Shown in pieces: positions 55,798 to 64,000 of a DNA stretch of 64,000 bases (within the stretch, counting starts at the first letter, position 1; each line of letters opens with the position of its first letter). The notes below the pieces were generated by a model. The model was not told the DNA's origin. It did no database searches and was given only the letters and a program-made list of their open reading frames with translations. Source of the DNA: Brachycybe producta (Eukaryota > Arthropoda > Diplopoda > Playtdesmida > Andrognathidae); assembly GCA_036925085.1 (NCBI GenBank), contig JAUPFP010000005.1, forward strand, positions 5,423,383-5,487,382, in the 5' to 3' direction. The position numbers and the translations under genes are program-made.

Positions 55798-58023
55798 GAA
55801 AAAATACTATTGTGACAATTACTGGTAGTCAGAAAAATATGAAATGCATATAGATCTAATTAAGACATTTGTCATATACATGTAATGTTTCGTTTTTGTG
55901 ACTGTTAACGTCATGTCCTGCCTGGATCAGCCTCATTGATGGCTATTGAAATTTTATTTCGCAAGATTCTAGCATATCAATGGTGGTTTTTTTTTATGGA
56001 AATTTGCACTTTCTTTCTTTAAAAAAAAACCAGGACTTTTTGTCAAGTTTTTATTTTGCATTTGTTATTCACGTAAAATGCATAATTTCTAAAAACGATA
56101 GACATTTTTAAATTTAATAGGTTATGGCGTTAGTATTGACTGCATCTGTATTGGTTCTTCCTCATGGCTACATGTATAGTGAGCACTGCTGTTATTAGTT
56201 AGTTAAATGTTGACAGTAACTATTCTTCTGTTATAAATGTAAAAAGCCCGTGACCGCGTTTTCTAATGCACCCATCGGAGTTGAACTCTTCTTACTCAGA
56301 ATAATACAAACATTGATTAGTTTACTAGTGTTTAATCAGTATTTAAACCTAAATTATGCGTAAAATAATGCTACACAGTGACGATCGCGGGGGGGGTTAG
56401 CTTAAATAAGAAATTTAGCGTCTTTTCTTGTGTTCTGAATTAGTTCAGGTGGGTGTGTGTGTTTTTTTTTTAATACAAGGAACACCCTGTATACTAATTA
56501 GACATGATGATTGTAGTAGTAGTAGTTTCAACCTTTGTAATTTGGTTCTTTATTTTTGGACACCGTCCATGAAAACAAATCCATGATTGTTATTACTTGT
56601 AATAATGCAGTTTAGTTGTATGGAAAAATGCCAGTTGTTACTTTTTTTTTCTCCCAACCTGCAAAAAAAGAACTTCAACTGTGTTTCCTTTAGGCTGTAA
56701 TAACAATTTCTATGCCGAAAGAAAAGACAGAGAAAAAAAAACCCTGAGATAGACAGAAAAAGGGAGTGAGAAATTGCGACAACACAAAGTTATATCAACA
56801 TTTGAAATATTTTTTAGGCGAAAACATGTATTATTCCTATAGCAAATAATATATATACATGTATATATAAAAAAGGGGATTCTTCTTGCAACTGTTGCTG
56901 TTGCTCACAATGGGTCCTTCCCATCACTTTATGATCCCCAAACCACCTTCCCATTTGAAATCAGTGGCCTGAAACCTGAAATGCCTATAGGCTTATAGTT
57001 AATATTATGTTCTTGGTCACAGACCAATAATACTTTTCAGAAGAAATGAACCCTTTGCAATAACAGAAGAAGAAGAAGAAGACAACAACAAAAAAACAGC
57101 ACATCCAATGTTTGTTGGTGACTGAATGTCTAATTTACTTTTTCTCCCTTCATATAAAACAATCTTTCCTTCCATTTTTTTTCTTCTTCTGTTTCTCCTA
57201 CTTCTTTCGGTTTATAATGGTTATACGACAACTGATTTCTTGTGATGATACAACACTGACCTAATATAAAATCCCGTGTGTGTCATATCTTAAAAGTGTG
57301 TACACACTTGGAATGTAAACATATACACAGACATTTGGTCAGTGTGTAATAAACTAATAATGAGTTGTATTATAACAAGAAACGAGTCTTAAGAATGGGT
57401 GCATTGTGGAACACACGACGGCAGTTAGTTTCCAAAACTTTTCTTCTTCATGGCACACAGTAACAGACTGTAGGTCAACAGGGACCTACACTTTAGAACT
57501 TTTTTATATTGGTAATTAGGTGGGTTTACGTTAAATTAAGCTTGTAGGGGGTCTGTGGGGGTGCAGCCCACATAATGTAAAGTGTAAGTCACTGAGCGAC
57601 CCACAGTTGTTCTCCAAATAGCTATCTCAAAGTGTAGGTCACCTAGTTACCTGTTTTGGCTGGAGAAATCGTGCCGCACTTAGTGTGTGCCACAGCTCCA
57701 CATTCTTAGGTAACCACTGGTTACCCTGGTTTTTTCATTGGGGGCGGCGCAGATTTCTAAGAAGCTGGTTACGTGCCCACTTTACCGGCTACCGTACGTA
57801 TATAATATACTCCACGATGTTAAATTGTATTTGTGGCTGTCTGAAAATACTCCTTAGTTTTCTTAGCCATCGATGTTTTATGATTACATACGTCACATCA
57901 GGCCCATTAATACTCTTACTTTTCCTCACTCCCGCCACTGGTTAAGTGCATATATATGTTTAATTTTGAAGTTTGGTTTATTTTACTTTTTGTAACCTGA
58001 AATATTTGAAATTAACACACACC

Positions 58024-58100
58024 TGCACAGGGATGGAACCCATGACCAACACTTACCATGGGCTGAGAATCTGAAACACTAACCACTACACCAGCAAGAC
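58024..58100 (-). repeat. tRNA-derived SINE or tRNA pseudogene
   Basis: On the minus strand TGGTGTAGTGGTTAG matches a polymerase III box A, and GGGTTCCATCC, about 40 bases further on, matches box B (GGTTCRANTCC). The pairing arms of a tRNA are only partly kept, and no intact acceptor stem was found, so this is a SINE head or a decayed tRNA. The minus-strand open frame across it is incidental. Confidence 0.6.
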
Positions 58101-58436
58101 AAGAGGGGATCAGGTTTTGTTTTGGCTTTTTAGACTGTTTTCTATAAAAGCGAGTATCACAAAAAAAAACATGTTTTTTTGTTAAATTTTCTTGTTTCCC
58201 AATTATAAAGTTAAAATTTATTTGAAAAAATTTAATTATATTTCCACATTCAAATAAATGCCTAGCAAAGTCAGGCACACGAGTGTTCCCGCAGCACAAC
58301 CTTTGGGAGTCACTGCTGTATGAGAGATCGTTTAGGAGGCATTTGAAAGCTAAGAAAGGATGTTGTTTGAAATCGGTTTTATATTTTAGTGAGATGAATG
58401 AAACAAGTAAGATGTATAATATTAGATCTATTATGT

Positions 58437-59259
58437 CTAGTTCTCACAACCTTCTTGTAGCTCGGGCTAAAATAGCCTTGGCTAAACGGCTGTGACCTGC
58501 CTAAAGGTGGCGCTCACTACAGCATATTTATTTCATTTTTACAAATTTGGCACTGGCCATTATGTGTGGACATTGTGCGTGTGTATAGCCTGCATAATGT
58601 ATACATAATTGAAGGGAAAATGGCTGATATTGTCCATACTAACAAAAAACAAAACTGAATTGCATGAGTCTTCATTGAACGCACTAAATGCAACATATTT
58701 TAATTGTAGGTAGGTTGATGATTTAGAGTTTATGGAGTAGCCATACGTAGCCTACACATTATTTAGTGTGAATGCAAGAAAAAGTTAACTTGATCGTACG
58801 CCACCTGGTGGTCATAAATCTGAATAGAAAATGGCATTCATTTTCTATTTCCATTGTTAGATGTTTCAGTCTATTTGTTAATTTATTAAAATAATTTAAA
58901 ATTATCAATTGATCTTTATTTAATAATAACTTATTTCCATAAACTCTAAATCATCAACCTACCTACAATTAAAATATGTTGCATTTAGTGCGTTCAATGA
59001 AGACTCATGCAATTCAGTTTTGTTAGTATAGACAATATCAGCTATTTTCTCTCCAATTATGTATACATTATGCAGGCTATACACACACAATGTCCACACA
59101 TAATGGCCAGTGCCAAATTTGTAAAAATGAAATAAATATGCTGTAGTGAGCGCCACCTTTAGGCGGGTCACAAAGCCCATATGTAGCTGCTCACATGTGA
59201 ACACAGTCGTTTAGCCAAGGCTATTTTAGCCCAAGCTACAAGAAGGTTGTGAGAACTAG
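58437..59259. repeat. ~820-base long inverted repeat, arms ~300 bases
   Basis: The left arm 58437-58737 (CTAGTTCTCACAACCTTCTT ... GATTTAGAGTTTATGGA) is repeated in reverse at 58936-59259 (TCCATAAACTCTAAATC ... AAGAAGGTTGTGAGAACTAG) with few differences. The right arm keeps ~33 bases (around CATATGTAGCTGCTCACATG) that the left arm lacks, between two CTGTG/TTGTG-like words. The loop is ~198 bases and has its own small hairpin (AATAGAAAATG and CATTTTCTATT-type words). The open frames at 58283-58495 (plus) and 58959-59204 (minus) run into or lie within the arms. Confidence 0.9.
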
Positions 59260-59877
59260 GCATTACTGGTCAATTGCTAAAGGGTGGTTAGTTGCAGTGG
59301 CATTATGCCACAGTCAAAAATAGGTTCAATTATTTTCTTTTGTATAAGTTTTTCTTAACAAAACACAAACTAGTAATATGAATATTCAAAAAAAATCACA
59401 ATTTACAGTTCAGTAGTTTTAATTTTTCTATGTGTGTAGACCTAATAACAAAAATGAAGCCACCAATACCTGTTGCAAACTGAACAATAAATAGGCTTTG
59501 TGGTTGCTACACCCCTGGGGCCGTCTGTGATTAGAGTTGTACACTTGGTCAAATTTTATGATAGGAAAATGCATCATAAATGACGTCATATCAGATACGA
59601 AGATTTTTGTTTTAGAAGTTGACTGTCGATGCAAAAAAAAATTAAAAAATTTGTTGCAACAGAAAATAAGGCCTTGTTTTCAAATGCACCCAATGCGCGT
59701 TTGTTTCGTTTGTATGTTACTGCCAAAATGCAAAATTAATTATTCTACACATTAACTAGACAACGTGCAAAAACTTATCAATTTTGGTGGTTACCAGCGT
59801 TTTAGGTAATGTGCAGAATTCCTAAAACAACAAGCCAGTCACAGTTCCGAGGTGCAGGATATATAGTCACCATTAAC

Positions 59878-60085
59878 ATAACCACCAGCGCCATCCAGTA
59901 ACAAGAAAACACATTTTTGTAGGGAAAGTTACCGTTATCTCTAGACTGTGCGGGCAGACAAGCGATTTAGAAGGTGGCGGCGTTTTATCTATCTGCCTAC
60001 GGCGCCTAGAAAACATTAGTTATTTTAACACAAGTAATTTTTTTTGACCACTAGATGGTGCTGGTGGTTATGTGCATGGTGCCCG
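59878..60085. mobile_element. Short foldback with CATAACCACCAGCRCCAT ends
   Basis: CATAACCACCAGCGCCATCC (about 59876-59895) is mirrored by GATGGTGCTGGTGGTTATG (about 60055-60073), with pairing of CTAG and GTTACT words inward. About 200 bases, non-coding. Confidence 0.55.
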
Positions 60086-61186
60086 TACATGTATTAGGCG
60101 ATGTCAACATTTTCTTAATTAAACATTAATTAAAAAATTCAATTGTTTGTCAAATAAACTTTTAAGTTTTGCGTGAATTTGGTCTCTTAATCCCAAATGG
60201 TATTATGTTACTTGAAACGGTTTGAAAGTTGTTTTTGTTTTTAATGGGTAATAATAGCTTTTTTTCTACACATTGCCTAAAACTCCATATAAATGTTGCA
60301 TGTTATCTACGAACTGATTACGTCTGTACATTGGCTAGTGATTCTATAGAATGACTGATTTTCCATTTTGACGGTGACGTGGTTCGCATATGATGATGAT
60401 CTTGACACACACTCTCTCATCATAGAATGAGCCGTTGGCAGGGTTTACCTTTCGTATGTATATACCTGCAGAGGTCTACCTATACTCTGTGGGTAGGTAG
60501 GTAGTTAGGGTGTGTGGGTCATGGCAGTACAACAATCTGCATTTGGTTTTGTGAAATGGCTGTTATTACTGAGACCCTGGCCTATACTTTTGAAAGGGGA
60601 GAAAAATGTTTTCCGTCTCACTCTACAACTCCACCTCCTTTTTCGATGTGTGTGTGTGTGTATGCATGCAACATTTTGAAATGAAAGTATTTTTTGTTGT
60701 TGTTGTATGTTGTGTATGTCTGCATCACGATGACGATGATGATGATCATCATCAAACATCACGATGGGACAGCCCCATGTAAGGGGGAAGGACGAAAAAG
60801 GGGGCATGTTCATGGCCGTATTCTATTGACTACGTAAGCTACTATTATATGAGAAGAAAACCACTGACATTACATTAAAAAGAAGAGTCGTATATGATAC
60901 AAGTCGTCGCGACTGACTACATTGGACCAAGAGTTATTATTATTTTAGTCATAAAGTAGCAATTTTGTGGGCTCGATGATTGTGTGTGTCTGTGTGAACT
61001 GCATTTTTTTTTTCTTCTCTTTTTCTAACCTCTTTTTTTTTCTTTTTCTTTCTTGGTTTTGAAAAATATAAGTGGGGAAAAAAATAAGACCTTTTTTTTA
61101 ATGAAATGTGTGGCATTGTCTACTCGGTAATAATAATAATAAGAATGCGAGTGTTATGCACCTTTGAATTAGTAGTACCCCTTCAG

Positions 61187-61272
61187 GTGTTGCGAGTGAC
61201 CATCATCGGCACTTGGAGCAAAGTAACAGCCGTCGCCACCACCGAAGTTCAGAACTACTGCAACCGTAGTTG
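61187..61272 (+). CDS. Orphan exon candidate
   Basis: Between a CCCCTTCAG acceptor and a GTTAAGT donor lie 86 bases that are GC-rich for the region (ACCATCATCGGCACTTGGAG, AGCCGTCGCCACCACCGAAG). One frame reads RVTIIGTWSKVTAVATTEVQ. No family recognised. It could equally be a 5' UTR exon or a conserved noncoding block. Confidence 0.2.
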
Positions 61273-62035
61273 GTTAAGTGAAATTCGGTCGGTTGTTTCT
61301 CCTGAGCCGTGATCATAACACATACATATTGCAATAGACAGTGGGATACACACAATGTACGATATGCATATTGGATATATTGGCTTTTTTTCATTGAGGT
61401 AGGTTCGTAATTTTGGACTCCGTCCGTATACAGCCCCAGAAGGGTTCCTCTTTTGGGTCCAATGGGCCCTACGGTAGACTAACTTAGTCCGCAATAACTG
61501 CAACAAGTGGCGCTCGGGACAGTTGATTGCAATAGTCATTGAAGTAAACTTTTTTTTTACTTGAAGTGTGGTAAAAATAGACTAGTAGACGGGTTATTTT
61601 AAAATTGTTTTCATGACGATATTTTTAAAAATAAACTTTTTTTTTATGGCAATTTCAAAAGTTGATCAAATTTCACATTTTTTTGTCCTATCTTTAAGTG
61701 AACATTAACTACTGGTATTAGTTTCAAATTGTCATAAAGAAGTCTGTTTTTAAATATACGCGGTCTCATTACAGATGATAATGATAAAATTTGGGCAATA
61801 ATAACTTATCTTGTCACTGCTTATGACTTTTATTATCATAGTATACATGTACGAAAGTCATTGGGTGTCACAAAATTATGACAATATATGACAATATTTT
61901 TCATATGTTTTTTTAATTTGTTTTTATGACTGGTTATACAAGGTTATGAGTTATGAGCAACATGTGACGATTTGGTACCATATGATAGTCTTATTATTAC
62001 CTTTCTGTTATGATTGGTCATGAAAATACTTTTAG

Positions 62036-62162
62036 GCCGAAATTCAAGAAGAAAACGTAGCGTTTGAACTTACAAATTTGAACTCTCTGAACAACATAAG
62101 AAGAGCCCTGTTTTAGCCCAAGTTAAAATTTCCAAGGTTCCTTATTGAATATGGGCTTTATA
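62036..62162. mobile_element. Short inverted-repeat element
   Basis: GGCCGAAATTCAAGAAGAAAAC is mirrored by TTCCTTATTGAATATGGGCTT. The same end sequence (AAATTCAAGAAGGGGAAACC, or its reverse) recurs near 29145 and 18820, so it marks a dispersed family. Confidence 0.5.
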
Positions 62163-64000
62163 ACAAATTCACCAACTGTTTTTTTATTTTTAACAAATTG
62201 TAATTTTTTTTAGTTAAATTGCTTCGGCAGCCGATTTTTACTAAAAATAATTTCAAAATTTGCTATTATTTTAGAATGTATTTTTTATGAAATTGAAATT
62301 TTTGTAATGCAACCAATTTCAGGTCTTTTATTTATTTTGTAATCCCTATTTGGTGCCGCGCTATTCTTTTTGGGTCCTCAGTTTTTGATGAATGAATGGA
62401 GAAGAGCAAACATCCCCAATGTTTTTTGTCCGTTCTCCCCCTTTCCATTATGTAAACTAAGGGCTTTTGTGTGTTTGGACGTTGGACACGTGTCTCCTTT
62501 TAGCTTTTTTTTAGCTCGTTTTTTTTTCTCAAAAAAATACAATCGAAGTCAAAAAAACAATTGTTCTCTTTGCTTATTAAAATCCTGTGAGGGCGCTTGA
62601 GATTAGTGTATACCTCGAGAGACAAAGTGATTCTCTTAGGAGGGAAAAACAGGAAAAGGGGGGGGGGGGGGGGGGGGGGGTTAAAGTGCATGGGGTTTAT
62701 TGGTGAAATGTAATGGGTCCTTTATGATTGTGTTCTTTTTTATGGAAATGAACATTAAAATTTCAATTCAGCCATTGGTTTTAATGGTGGGTCCATGCTG
62801 TAAGAGAGGTATCGTGGGTGGGTCTGTCTTGTACCTACCATAACCCCCCCCCCCCCCCTCTCTTCCTCCCCTCTTGTCTAAACATATGATGCGAAAGATG
62901 GATAAAATGGGAGAATGAGGTGGATTTTTAGTAATTTTTTTTTGCACCCTCTTTCATATGTCCTGTATCTTGTTACTTTGACGGCGGTCTCCCTTTTATC
63001 ATTTTTTAGGCGGCCTATACACATACACATAATATATACACATTACATACGGATTCTGCGTGTCAGGTCTGTTGTAAGCATTGTTGAGGGTGGTGTGGTA
63101 GTGGTAGTGGTGGGTGGTGGTGAAGAGTCATGTGGTTTCAGGTGTTAGAAATTTATTTCTTCATATAGATATTAATCACCTGCAAGCATTGGGTCAGTGT
63201 CCGTCAATTTTAAAGAAAAATGACCATATATCATGGATGGACGTTTTTTTTTTAGAAAAAAAAAAGAGATGGTGAGAAAGTTAAACCTAGGTGAATTATG
63301 ACGTCCACTCTGTTTGGCCATCGTATCTTTTATTTACTTTAAAAGGTCATTGGCACCTGTAAAAACCAACATGTATTTTAATTTAATGGAGAATCATTAA
63401 AAAATCAAGTTAGGAAAACTTTTTGGTCTTCCCTCACAATTGGCATGAAAATCACTCCAAAAAACGTAGTTTGGTGCCAATTTGTTTTAAAGTCAATAAC
63501 AACAAGGCAATTACAGCTTCCAAATATAGGAGGGAGGAACAGGGGGGGTGAGGGGTTAGGGGTATATAGTCCTAAGGGGTAGTCCTTGGGACCTCTGCAC
63601 TTTCAAAACAAGGCTTCTACATATTAATAAAAGAAGGTAGTTTGGTAAAAAAAAAATGTAGATCCAAATTTTGATTTTCTCTTCTCTTTTTTCATTTTGT
63701 TCAAGAAACAATTCTAGAAAAAATAATAATAATAGCAATAAATAGTTATATTAGAGACTTGAGCTGTTAGACTCTCTGTACTTGTGTTTTTTTTTTGCTA
63801 ATAGCCCGCATTATGGGACCCACCAAACATATAAAAAGTCACTTTTGAGTGTGTAGAAAGAGAGAGAGAGATGGAAAAGCCATTCGCCAGAGGGCGCAAT
63901 AAAAAAGAGGGGATATTAGCTAAATTCCAAATGTATATAGAGAGAAATGGTTTTGTGTTGTTATCCCTCTTTCAATAAAAGCAAACCATAAAACGGGGAA
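62163..64000. other. No gene seen; low complexity
   Basis: Contains a G-run at about 62659-62680, a C-run at about 62846-62858, GGTGGT-type tracts (63090-63125) and poly-A/T. No exon or RNA gene recognised. Confidence 0.6.

Noticed and set aside
58024..58100. Functional tRNA gene
   Set aside because: Box A and box B words are present but no complete cloverleaf or acceptor stem could be drawn; a SINE or pseudogene fits better.
58959..59204. 81-codon minus-strand frame
   Set aside because: It lies inside the right arm of the long inverted repeat, with no protein family recognised.

Overview
This is nuclear DNA from an animal. The genes are split by GT-AG introns of about 60 to 1,550 bases, the background is AT-rich and full of simple repeats, and three proteins clearly match families best known from animals. 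Nothing bacterial, organellar or viral was seen, and there is no CRISPR array. The density of short foldback (MITE-like) transposons, including in introns, suggests a marine invertebrate such as a tunicate. That placement is a guess; the sequence alone does not fix the phylum.

Genes, all on the plus strand and all in the left 24 kb: (1) the 3' half of a DENND5A/B (Rab6IP1) orthologue, about 2546-10344, encoding RUN1, PLAT and RUN2, with its DENN half lying beyond the left edge; (2) a complete six-exon transaldolase (TALDO1), 15735-19478, 321 residues, with the catalytic Asp, Glu and Lys present; (3) a complete four-exon BORCS5 (myrlysin, a BORC subunit), 21227-23482, 264 residues, with an N-myristoylation start. 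They are independent housekeeping and trafficking genes. DENND5 and BORCS5 both concern membrane traffic, but nothing shows that they are co-regulated. Exons stand out by higher GC and frequent TCG, CGT and GAT-type codons.

From 23.5 to 64 kb no recognisable gene was found. There is a coding-like minus-strand segment with a poly(A) signal at 25.1-25.3 kb, a CpG-richer block ending in a perfect donor site at 27.2-27.45 kb that could be a first exon, and a few weak orphan exon candidates (32.2, 42.5, 51.1 and 61.2 kb). Together these would fit a long 5' intron of a plus-strand gene continuing to the right, but this is unproven.

The rest is mostly transposon debris. One ~370-base foldback family recurs at least ten times. 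A GC-richer foldback family has 8-9-base target duplications (hAT-like). A 178-base element has a TA duplication, and a 748-base element has CCAGGGATGGGTA ends. Several elements are nested inside others. The most striking single structure is an ~820-base near-perfect inverted repeat at 58.4-59.3 kb. The most interesting material in the window is this layered foldback DNA plus the unassigned coding-like segments. I see no convincing new multi-gene system.
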